22,393 bases of DNA from Pseudomonadota bacterium (GTDB lineage: Bacteria; Pseudomonadota; Alphaproteobacteria; Sphingomonadales; Sphingomonadaceae): assembly GCA_023413015.1 (NCBI GenBank), contig JAEZQR010000046.1, positions 1 through 22,393 of the forward strand, in the 5' to 3' direction. The notes beneath the pieces are model-generated. The model did no database searches. It saw only the letters and a program-made list of their open reading frames with translations, and was not told where the DNA came from. Shown here one piece after another: positions 7,680 through 14,576 of this stretch. Position numbers and translations under genes: made by a program. How positions within the stretch are numbered: position 1 is the stretch's first letter; every line of letters begins with the position of its first letter.

Positions 7680-9146
7680 TCAGCGACGGCGGCGCCGTCG
7701 GCTCGCTGCAAGGGCCGCCAGGCCGAGGGCAAAGAGGCTGATCGCACCCGGCTCCGGCACCGGCGCCTGCGCTGCGACCAGCCGCAGGATCATGCCGGTC
7801 GTGCCCTGCGGTCCGAGCTCGCGGCTGATAAGCGCATAGATTTCGCCGTTCTCGTCGATGCCGAGGCTCTTGAGGTAGCCGGGCAGCTCGTCCTTCAGCA
7901 ACGCGAAGAACTCACCCGTGGCGGGGTTGCCAGCAAACAGCCGCCCGAACTCGCCCTCCTCAAGGTCGGCTGACAAGTCGCCGAAGATGTACATGCCGGT
8001 AAGCTCGGGGATCGCCGTGCCCTCGTACAGGAAGCCGCCGATCACCGCCTCGCCATCGTCGTGATCATACTGGAAGAGCGGGTCGATCAGCCCGGCGGGC
8101 ACACCGGGGGACGCCGGTACGGTCACGGTGCTGTCCTCGGGCGCGGTGCCGTTCGGGTTGAACAGGAAGGTGCCTTCCTTGATGTGCCAGCCATAGTTGC
8201 CGCCGGCGCTCACCTGGTTGATCTCCTCGACATTCTCTTGCCCGGCATCGCCGACGAACAGCCGCCCGTCACTGGAGAAGCTCATGCGGAAGGGATTGCG
8301 GAGGCCGGAGGCGTAAATCTCGTCGAGCTTGCCGTCGCCGCTTGCCGCAAACGGGTTATCCGTCGGAATATTGTACTGGCCGTTGGCGCTGGGCGTCCCT
8401 TGCCCATCGACGTTGATCCGCAGAATCTTGCCGAGCACCGTCTGCATGTTCTGCCCGTTGCCTTCCGGCGCGTGGCCGTGCAGCGCCTCCGGTCCGAATT
8501 GCGGGCCCTGCGGGTTATTGTTCTGGTCGTCGGCCCCGCCGCCGTCGCCGATCGAGATGTAAAGATCGCCGTCAGGTCCGAAGGCGAGCGTGCCGCCGTT
8601 GTGATTCATCTGCGGCTTGTCGACCCGCATGATCTCGCGGGCCGAACTTGGATCGACCCGGTTCGGGTTGTTGGGATCGATCTTCCACTCGGTCACCACG
8701 GACTGGTGGTTCATCACCTCGCCGGCGGCGATCGGTACGGTGAAGTCGGCTTGGCCGCTCACGGGCTGACTGGTGTAGGTGTAGAACTTGCCGTTCTGGG
8801 CGAAGTTCGGATGGAGCGCCATGCCGAGCAGGCCGCGCTCGTCGTAGAAGGGCACGAGTGGTACCAGGCGGCTGGACAGGTCGGCCAGCGGCTGCGCCTG
8901 CTGGACACCATTCTTCAGGACCCGGATTTGCCCCGTCTGCTCGACGACAAAGGTGCGTCCGGTGCCGTCGTTGGCCGGGATGAAGGCAAGGGGCGAGATC
9001 AGACCGTTAAGGACGGGCTGCAGGCCGACCGTGACTGGTCCGAGCGGTACCCGCGCCGCGATCGGATCGACGAACTTGGCGGCGGCCGGAGCGGCTAAAG
9101 ACAGGCTGGCGGCGGTCGCGAGGAGCAGCTTGCGTACGAGCGACAT
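7680..9146 (-). CDS. Secreted PQQ-dependent sugar dehydrogenase (GSDH family) with PEP-CTERM sorting signal
   Basis: This 488-residue periplasmic or exported protein has the six-bladed propeller of the glucose/sorbosone dehydrogenase family, which oxidises aldoses using PQQ. A signal peptide covers residues 1-23 (cleavage after APAAA). Family motifs are NHNGGTLAFGPDGDLYISIGD (181-201, with the likely catalytic His182), ASGLRNPFRMSF (279-290) and GDAGQENVEEIN (299-310). The C-terminus is a PEP-CTERM signal: VPEPG at 463-467, a hydrophobic stretch, then six arginines at the end, so an exosortase elsewhere should process it. The ATG at 9146 has GGAGGT four bases upstream and is preferred over an in-frame ATG twelve codons earlier. 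The exact sugar is unknown. Confidence 0.9.
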   Translation of the reverse strand: MSLVRKLLLATAASLSLAAPAAAKFVDPIAARVPLGPVTVGLQPVLNGLISPLAFIPANDGTGRTFVVEQTGQIRVLKNGVQQAQPLADLSSRLVPLVPFYDERGLLGMALHPNFAQNGKFYTYTSQPVSGQADFTVPIAAGEVMNHQSVVTEWKIDPNNPNRVDPSSAREIMRVDKPQMNHNGGTLAFGPDGDLYISIGDGGGADDQNNNPQGPQFGPEALHGHAPEGNGQNMQTVLGKILRINVDGQGTPSANGQYNIPTDNPFAASGDGKLDEIYASGLRNPFRMSFSSDGRLFVGDAGQENVEEINQVSAGGNYGWHIKEGTFLFNPNGTAPEDSTVTVPASPGVPAGLIDPLFQYDHDDGEAVIGGFLYEGTAIPELTGMYIFGDLSADLEEGEFGRLFAGNPATGEFFALLKDELPGYLKSLGIDENGEIYALISRELGPQGTTGMILRLVAAQAPVPEPGAISLFALGLAALAASRRRRRR

Positions 9147-9297
9147 GGGCACCTCCACGAGCCCCGCTCCTGCGATTGACATGCAAGAACAGTTCCAGCG
9201 CGGGGAAGTGCCTGATTTGGGCCAAGCCGCTTGCCGGCGCAGCCGTCAAGGCAGAGCAGAGTGTAAAGAACTCCGACATCGCCGCGGAGGCGAGTCG

Positions 9298-9737
9298 GTG
9301 AAGTGGCCGCTGGTGGCAGCTCTTCTGTGCGCAGCGAGCCCGGCATTGGCGGTTGGCCTTAGCGAGAAGGTTTACGGCGCTACGGTTGCGGCGGGCGTGT
9401 CGGAAGCCGAAGCCTGCTATGGCCGGCTCACCGGCGGGAAGGCTGACGCTGCCGACGCGCTGGTCCTTGAGCTCGGGCACGGCGTCAGCCGACGCTTCGC
9501 CGCCGGCGCGCTACTGGAATTCGAGCACGAACTCGGGAAAGCGCGCGAGTTCGAAGCGCTAGGCTTGAGGGAATATCCGTGTTGGGCCGCAGCGAAGTGC
9601 TTGGTCTCAATGTGGCGCTCTACGGCGAATACGAGCTCGTCCGGCATAGTGCCGGTGCGCTTGAGACCAAGCTGCTGCTCCAGCACCGTCGCGGCGCGTT
9701 TGGCAGCCGCTTGAACGGCACGAAGATGACCTTGTAG
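9298..9737 (+). pseudogene. Frameshifted and truncated gene for a secreted protein of unknown function
   Basis: A GTG at 9298 follows GGAGG at 9286-9290 with a seven-base spacer. The reading starts with a clear signal peptide (VKWPLVAALLCAASPALA) and continues VGLSEKVYGATVAAGVSEAEACYGRL to about 9560. Protein-like sequence then resumes in another frame (EGISVLGRSEVLGLNVALYGEYEL, then ETKLLLQHRRGAFGSRLN) up to about 9714, and a stop follows at 9735-9737. The coding style on both sides of the shift is continuous, so one gene has been frameshifted near 9556-9566 and cut at about 9714, where the next remnant begins. I do not recognise the family. It is divergent from the PQQ dehydrogenase, 151 bases apart. 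Confidence 0.65.
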
Positions 9738-9975
9738 CCGCTCGGTGGATTGCGGTTCCACGAGCCGTGCTGGCCGACGAACGCCCCCTGCGCAAAAAGC
9801 GACGTCCAGCGTGCCAGGGCGAGAGAAGGTGAGCCCCAGTGAGGCAGTATGGGGGCCGAGCACATAGTCAGGCTTGATCGCGCGAGCGGCGAGTTCGGGC
9901 CGCGGCGGTTTCACCTGCTTGTCGATGTTCTGTCCATAGTAGCTGTAGGGCCAGTCATAGATTGGCCCTTTTCTA
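9716..9975 (-). pseudogene. Fragment of a second PQQ-dependent sugar (sorbosone-type) dehydrogenase
   Basis: On the minus strand, about 9975-9810 encodes YDWPYSYYGQNIDKQVKPPR followed by AIKPDYVLGPHTASLGLTFS. After a frameshift near 9800, the next frame encodes GAFVGQHGSWNRNPPSGYKV and IFVPF to about 9718. Both blocks are typical, in the right order, of the C-terminal part of L-sorbosone/PQQ sugar dehydrogenases. The propeller N-terminal two thirds and the true C-terminus are missing. The fragment ends head-on against the preceding plus-strand remnant, which indicates a deletion junction at about 9715. It is not a copy of the intact PQQ gene at 7680-9146, whose corresponding sequence differs. 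Confidence 0.75.
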
Positions 9976-10333
9976 GCCTTCGTCAGCGTCCCACCGGAGG
10001 GCTGAGCATAGCCAATTGCTGAAGGTCTGCGGTAGAGGGCTTCAAGTCGGGAAGCCGACACTCAATTTGCGATCGTGAGAGGCATCGACAAGAACGACTG
10101 GCCGGCGTTAGCATCGGTCGGTTGCCGACATGTTCGGGCTGAGCCTTGGCGCTTCGCCCGATGGGTATCTGGGTGCGTGGGGCTAGATGCGGCTTTTCAA
10201 TTTTATACCTAAGCCGACTCGTCGATGTGATCGATTGGATCGAGGCGCCGGGCATGTTGGCGTGGCGCAACCCCATCAAGAGCAGCACACTCAAGAACGG
10301 CGCCCAACTGAACGTGCGTGAGGGCAATCCTGT
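9976..10333. other. Intergenic region upstream of the LysR gene
   Basis: This stretch of about 360 bases holds no recognisable gene. A patch around 10193-10212 (TTTTCAATTTTATACC) is distinctly A+T-richer than the surroundings and may contain the LysR promoter. The short open frames on both strands here lack family resemblance and ribosome sites. No divergent target gene survives next to the regulator. Confidence 0.4.
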
Positions 10334-11218
10334 ATGAATCTGCGCCACATCGAAATTTTCCACTGCGTCTACGTCAACGGTTCCGTAAGCGCCGCCGCGC
10401 GGGCGCTCAATGTGTCGCAGCCGTCGGTGTCAAAGATGTTGCGCCATGCGGAAAGCCTGCTGGGTTTTCAGCTCTTCAGGCGCACCAACGGCGGACTGGT
10501 GCCGACCGAAGATGCGCATTCGCTGTTCGCCGAGGTCCGGGAGATTCAGGACCGGGTACACGCCCTCCGGGAGGCGGGCCGGAACCTTCGCCGCGGAACC
10601 GGCGGAACGCTGCGCATCTCGGCACTCCCTTCGCTGGCCCTCGAGGCGGTCCCCACCGCCGTCGCAAATTTTCTGCGCACCCACGGGAATGTGAAGTTCG
10701 ACCTGCAAACCGTCCATCACGACGACTTGCTGCGCAAGCTTCACGAACGCGAAACCGACATCGCCATCGCCTATCAGGTGCCTCCGGCCGCGCCGATCGC
10801 CCAACACTGGCTCGGCGAAGGCGAACTCGTTGTACTTTATCGCGAGCAGGACATGCCGGATGCGCCGCCCTGCATCGATCTGCCCCGCCTCAAAGGGCAA
10901 CGCTTCATCAGCCTCGCGGCGAGCGGCCCGACGGGGCGGATCTTCACCGAGGAGTTGCAGCGGCTGAACCTGGAGCTGGACGAGGTCGTCTCCGCCCGAA
11001 CCTTCTATATCGCCGCCGCACTGGTCCGCCAGGGAGTCGGCATGACAGTGGTGGACAGCTTCACGGCCCAGGCCTGCCTTGCGCCTGGCTTGGCCATGCG
11101 CCCGCTGAAGCCGCGCGTGACGTTCGACATTCATGCCATGTTCTTGCTCAACAGGCCGCTCAGCGCGATCGCGAACGAGTTCCTGAAAGCGCTCAAGCGC
11201 GTCCTGGATACTCCATAG
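10334..11218 (+). CDS. LysR-family transcriptional regulator
   Basis: This 294-residue DNA-binding regulator has the N-terminal winged helix-turn-helix at about residues 2-61 (MNLRHIEIFHCVYVNGSVSA, then ALNVSQPSVSKMLRHAE as the recognition helix region), a linker helix to about 88, and a periplasmic-binding-like effector domain (about 92-290). The N-terminus resembles the OccR/NocR opine-regulator branch, whose members sense amino-acid-like ligands. The start has GAGGG about ten bases upstream. No divergent operon is next to it. Downstream on the same strand lie a symporter stub and a PhyH dioxygenase, plausibly its former or present targets. The ligand is unknown. Confidence 0.92.
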   Translation: MNLRHIEIFHCVYVNGSVSAAARALNVSQPSVSKMLRHAESLLGFQLFRRTNGGLVPTEDAHSLFAEVREIQDRVHALREAGRNLRRGTGGTLRISALPSLALEAVPTAVANFLRTHGNVKFDLQTVHHDDLLRKLHERETDIAIAYQVPPAAPIAQHWLGEGELVVLYREQDMPDAPPCIDLPRLKGQRFISLAASGPTGRIFTEELQRLNLELDEVVSARTFYIAAALVRQGVGMTVVDSFTAQACLAPGLAMRPLKPRVTFDIHAMFLLNRPLSAIANEFLKALKRVLDTP

Positions 11219-11363
11219 CGGCAGGCTATAGCGCGTCGCTGCATGGATATGTGCCAAGCGACGCGGCGGCCGGCTAGCTTGCCGCAACGATGATCTTTGC
11301 GTCTTTCCTTCTCTATCTGCGCCACTGCACCGACCCGCTTGCCACCAAGGCCTCGCGAGTCAT

Positions 11364-11543
11364 GGCGGCGTTTCGGCAGAGAGGGCCGCTCTTGTGGCCG
11401 GTTTCGTCCTGCCGTTCGATCGGCTGCTCGACATGACGCGCACCGTGCCGAGCGCGAGCGCGAACCTCACCGTCGCGACGACCGTCGCGCGTTGGGAGGG
11501 GGAGCTCGACGAGAATGTCGTCAAGGCCCCGAACGAGAATTGA
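11364..11543 (+). pseudogene. C-terminal stub of a dicarboxylate/amino acid:cation symporter (SDF, DctA/GltP type)
   Basis: The frame ending at the TGA at 11541-11543 reads AGFVLPFDRLLDMTRTVPSA, then SANLTVATTVARWEGELDEN from about 11394. This is the conserved last transmembrane segment and C-terminal tail of Na+/H+-dicarboxylate or glutamate symporters (D-R-x-x-D-M-x-R-T...N...A...V-A-x-W-E-G-E-L-D). The preceding 350 or so residues of a normal symporter are absent, and similarity fades above about 11364. The stop lies one base before the PhyH ATG (TGAGATG), so the two were probably an operon before the deletion. Confidence 0.7.
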
Positions 11544-11544
11544 G

Positions 11545-12366
11545 ATGGTGGATCCCGAAGCTTGGCACCGCGATGGCTATGCCATCGTCCGCGGCTTCTT
11601 CACGCCCGAGGAGGTCGCCGCGATCGGCGCCGGAATCGACCGCGTCCATGCCGAGGGCGTGGCGCACGGCCGCAGCTTCCGTCATGGCAACCTCTTCTAC
11701 AAGATCGCCGAGGGCCTGAACGGACCGGTGGTGCAGATGGTACAATGGCCGTCCTACCATCGGCCCGAACTCGACGCGGTGCGGCTCGATCCGCGTTTCG
11801 TGGCCTTGCTGGAGCCGTTGATCGGGCGCGACATCAAGCAGATCATCAACCAGATCCACTGGAAGGCCCCGGGGGCCGTAGGCGACTTCGCCTGGCACCA
11901 GGACTCGCGCTTCCGCCGCCCCCCCGAGTGCTACCGCAATCTCGGCACGTCCTATGTCCAGACCGGCCTCGCGATCGATCCGCACGGGGCCGAGTCGGGC
12001 GGCATGCTCTTCATTCCGCGCAGCCATCTGCACGGCGACCTCAAGCTCGATACCGATATCGAGGTGCTGGGCACCGCGATGCAGGATGCGGCGCTCGAAC
12101 GGGTGGGGCTCTCGGCGGCCGATGCGGTCCAGCTCGAACTCGATCCTGGCGACCTTGCCCTCTGGAACCCCTATCTGGTCCACGGGTCCGGCCCCAACCG
12201 ATCGACCCATTACCGCCGCTTCTACATCAACGGCTATGTCCGTGCGGATGACTGCGACCGTGGCGAACGGGCCTTCCGTGACGGTCAGCCGGTGGCGCTC
12301 GGCCCCGAGCCGGCGCTAGTGCATTATGAGGCGCTGCGGGAGCGCGGCGAGCCGCACTATATCTGA
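11545..12366 (+). CDS. Phytanoyl-CoA dioxygenase (PhyH) family Fe(II)/2-oxoglutarate oxygenase
   Basis: This 273-residue cytoplasmic protein belongs to the PhyH superfamily, which hydroxylates small molecules using Fe(II) and 2-oxoglutarate. The iron triad is visible as H118-Q-D120 (FAWHQDSRF) and H213 (NPYLVHGSG); R219 in GPNRSTHYRR is the expected 2-oxoglutarate ligand. I start at the ATG at 11545 (MVDPEAWHRDGYAIVRGFF) because the fold begins here; an in-frame ATG ten codons earlier lies inside the symporter stub. The substrate is unknown; association with a symporter and a LysR regulator would suit an amino-acid-like compound. The last codons form half of a long hairpin. Confidence 0.9.
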   Translation: MVDPEAWHRDGYAIVRGFFTPEEVAAIGAGIDRVHAEGVAHGRSFRHGNLFYKIAEGLNGPVVQMVQWPSYHRPELDAVRLDPRFVALLEPLIGRDIKQIINQIHWKAPGAVGDFAWHQDSRFRRPPECYRNLGTSYVQTGLAIDPHGAESGGMLFIPRSHLHGDLKLDTDIEVLGTAMQDAALERVGLSAADAVQLELDPGDLALWNPYLVHGSGPNRSTHYRRFYINGYVRADDCDRGERAFRDGQPVALGPEPALVHYEALRERGEPHYI

Positions 12367-12382
12367 GTGCGGCTCGCCGCGC
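12342..12382. terminator. 17-bp perfect hairpin between convergent genes, possible bidirectional terminator
   Basis: Positions 12342-12358 pair perfectly with 12366-12382 across a seven-base loop (ATATCTG). The structure covers the last PhyH codons and its TGA, and ends 14 bases before the stop of the convergent S9 peptidase. There is no U-tract on either side, so it is not a classic intrinsic terminator. It may act as a 3' mRNA stabiliser or a Rho-assisted barrier. Confidence 0.6.
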
Positions 12383-12395
12383 ATCTTCGGCCCAC

Positions 12396-14441
12396 TCACG
12401 GCAACGGCTGCCGGCGCATCAGGGTGAGATCGAGGAAGTCCTCGGTGGCGCGGAGGGCCTGGAGCCAGCTTTCGTGGCGGAAGAAACTGTGTCGCTCGTT
12501 GGGAAAGACCAGCTCGCGGTAGGGAATGCCACGCGCCGTCAGCTCGCGGGCGAGCAGCAGCGTCTGCGAGAAATCCACATTGCGATCGTCGTCGCCGTGG
12601 ATCAGCAGGACGGGTGAGCGCCAGGTCTCGATGGCGCCGAGCGGCGAGGAATCCCACTGAAGCTGGCGCGCGCGCTCCTGTGCCTCGGGCGAAAGCGAGT
12701 TCGGCACCGGGCGAAGCAGACTGTGGACGCCGTGGAGGTCGACACCGGCGATGAAGCGTTCGCTGTCGCGCGCCAAGGCAAGTGCGGTCAGATAACCGCC
12801 CCAGCTTCCGCCCCAGACGCCGATGCGGTCCACATCGTCCTGCTCTGCCAGCCAGCGGCCGGCGGCAAGGATGTCGCGATATTCCGAAGCGCCTTCGCGG
12901 CCCGTCTCGGGCGCGTCGCGGAACGCCTGTCCATAGCCGGTGCCGCCCCGGTAGTTCACGGCCAGCACATGATAGCCGAGCGCGGCCAGATGCTGGTTCA
13001 TGACATAGGTCTTCGAATAATAGCCGGACGGGTGGAAGCCGAGCAGCATCTGCCGGCGCGGGCCGCCGTGGATGAAGATCAGGGCCGGTCGCCGCCCCGG
13101 GCCGCGGGCGCGGAAGAGCTGGCCCCGGATCTCCATGCCGTCCTTCGCGCGAAACACGACCGCCTCGGGGGCGATGAAGTTCGAGGCGATCGGCACAGGC
13201 ACAAGGGGTGTCGTCCCGGCGCCGAGCAGGACGGGATGGGCTGGGCTGGAAATCGTCGTCGCGATCGCCGCCACCTCACCGCCGCCGATCGTCGGAAAGA
13301 AGTGCATGCCCTCGCCAGTACCCAGACGAACCGGCGCGCCATTTTGCAGCGGGCGGCGCCAGACCCGCCGGCGGTCGATCTCGCCCGCATTCGCGGCGTA
13401 GAGCAGCGCATCGCGTGCGTCGTCGACCACGAAGGTCTCGACCTCAAAGGCGCCACTGGTGAGGGCGCGCGGTTCGCCGCCGCGCCGGGCGTCGAGCGCA
13501 TGGACATGGAGCCAGCCGCTCCGTTCCCACGGGAAGACGATCTGGCCGCTCCGGCTCCAGAAAAGATTGCGGCTGCGCGTGCCCGCATAGCGACTGCCGC
13601 GGCCCGGCGGTGCCGTCCACAATGCCCGTGCGGCGCCAGTCGCCAGATCGACGACCCGGATCGACCAATAATGGCCGCTGTCCGGCGCCGCTCCGGCTGG
13701 CGGCGACTGATAGCGGATGAAGGCGACCTGCCGTCCGTCCGGCGAGAACACCGGCTCGACCGCGTGGGCGGCGCCCGGATCGAGATAGCGGAGGCGCCGT
13801 CCGTCCGCCTGGAGCACGGCGATGTAGCTGTGGTCGTCGCGATCTTCGGAGAACAGCAATTGTGTCCCATCGGGCGCCCAGCTCAGCCGGCCGACATCGC
13901 CGCCCACCTTGGCGATCCGCCGCGCATCGCCGCCGCGCGTCCAGAGCCAGATCTCGCCTCGACGGGTGAAGGCGAGCCGTCCGCCGTCCGGCGAAAAAAT
14001 TGGGGAATGGCCCTCGCCGATGTCGAGCGGCGTGCCGCCCTCCGCCCGGACCACGAACACCCGCTGGGGCGGCGTGATCGGTGCGGCTCCCGTATTGGGC
14101 AGATTCGCCTCATCCGGGAATTCCTCGTCGCCGCCGCGCACGAAGGCGAGGCTGGCGCCGTCATTGGTGAATGCGAGACCGTAGAGCTGCTGCCCGTCGT
14201 CCTCGGTGAAGGCCGTGAGCCGCCGCGCCGGCTGTCCGCGCGACGCCAACCAGATGTTGCCCACACCGGCGGCATTCTCGACCCACGCGAAGCGCGGCAC
14301 GTCGCGCGCGCCGACGAGGCCGCTCGCCATCGGGAGGGCTAGCGTCTCGGCCAGCCGGTCACGTTCCTGCGTGACGCCCGGCTGCGCAAGCGCCAGCCCG
14401 ATCACGGCCGCCCACAAGCGGATGAATATACGAAGCATCAT
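12396..14441 (-). CDS. Secreted S9 family (prolyl oligopeptidase/DPP4-like) serine peptidase
   Basis: This 681-residue exported peptidase has a signal peptide (about 1-24, cleaved near VTQ). Next comes a WD40-like/TolB-like propeller to about 430 with repeated FSPDGGRLAF-type strands. The C-terminal alpha/beta hydrolase domain has nucleophile S546 in GVWGGSWGGY, acid D619 in LLIHGDDDRNV and H651 in FPNERHSF. Such enzymes cleave short peptides or remove dipeptides in the periplasm. It is transcribed divergently from the DacB-like gene and converges with the PhyH gene. Two ATGs stand in tandem at the start; the ribosome site is weak. Lasso peptide isopeptidases are S9 relatives, but no lasso precursor or synthetase is nearby. 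Confidence 0.9.
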   Translation of the reverse strand: MMLRIFIRLWAAVIGLALAQPGVTQERDRLAETLALPMASGLVGARDVPRFAWVENAAGVGNIWLASRGQPARRLTAFTEDDGQQLYGLAFTNDGASLAFVRGGDEEFPDEANLPNTGAAPITPPQRVFVVRAEGGTPLDIGEGHSPIFSPDGGRLAFTRRGEIWLWTRGGDARRIAKVGGDVGRLSWAPDGTQLLFSEDRDDHSYIAVLQADGRRLRYLDPGAAHAVEPVFSPDGRQVAFIRYQSPPAGAAPDSGHYWSIRVVDLATGAARALWTAPPGRGSRYAGTRSRNLFWSRSGQIVFPWERSGWLHVHALDARRGGEPRALTSGAFEVETFVVDDARDALLYAANAGEIDRRRVWRRPLQNGAPVRLGTGEGMHFFPTIGGGEVAAIATTISSPAHPVLLGAGTTPLVPVPIASNFIAPEAVVFRAKDGMEIRGQLFRARGPGRRPALIFIHGGPRRQMLLGFHPSGYYSKTYVMNQHLAALGYHVLAVNYRGGTGYGQAFRDAPETGREGASEYRDILAAGRWLAEQDDVDRIGVWGGSWGGYLTALALARDSERFIAGVDLHGVHSLLRPVPNSLSPEAQERARQLQWDSSPLGAIETWRSPVLLIHGDDDRNVDFSQTLLLARELTARGIPYRELVFPNERHSFFRHESWLQALRATEDFLDLTLMRRQPLP

Positions 14442-14576
14442 ACGGCAACTGTGCTGCTACGACCGCATGGTGCAAGGGCGGGAGGGGCCAAAATGCCCCT
14501 GCGTTATAGCGGCGGAAACGCTCTGAATGAGTGGAGCCATATTGCCCGAGCCGCGATGTGCCCTAGGCTCCGCGTC

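Noticed and set aside
7681..7697. Short hairpin (CGACGGC-GGC-GCCGTCG) at the 3' end of the PQQ dehydrogenase as a terminator
   Set aside because: It lies inside the codons for the C-terminal arginine run and has no U-tract; the repeat is explained by arginine codons.
12723..14342. Plus-strand open frame of 539 codons opposite the S9 peptidase
   Set aside because: It is an antisense shadow; the minus strand encodes a complete peptidase with signal peptide and catalytic triad, while this translation is Arg/Ala/Asp-rich without motifs.
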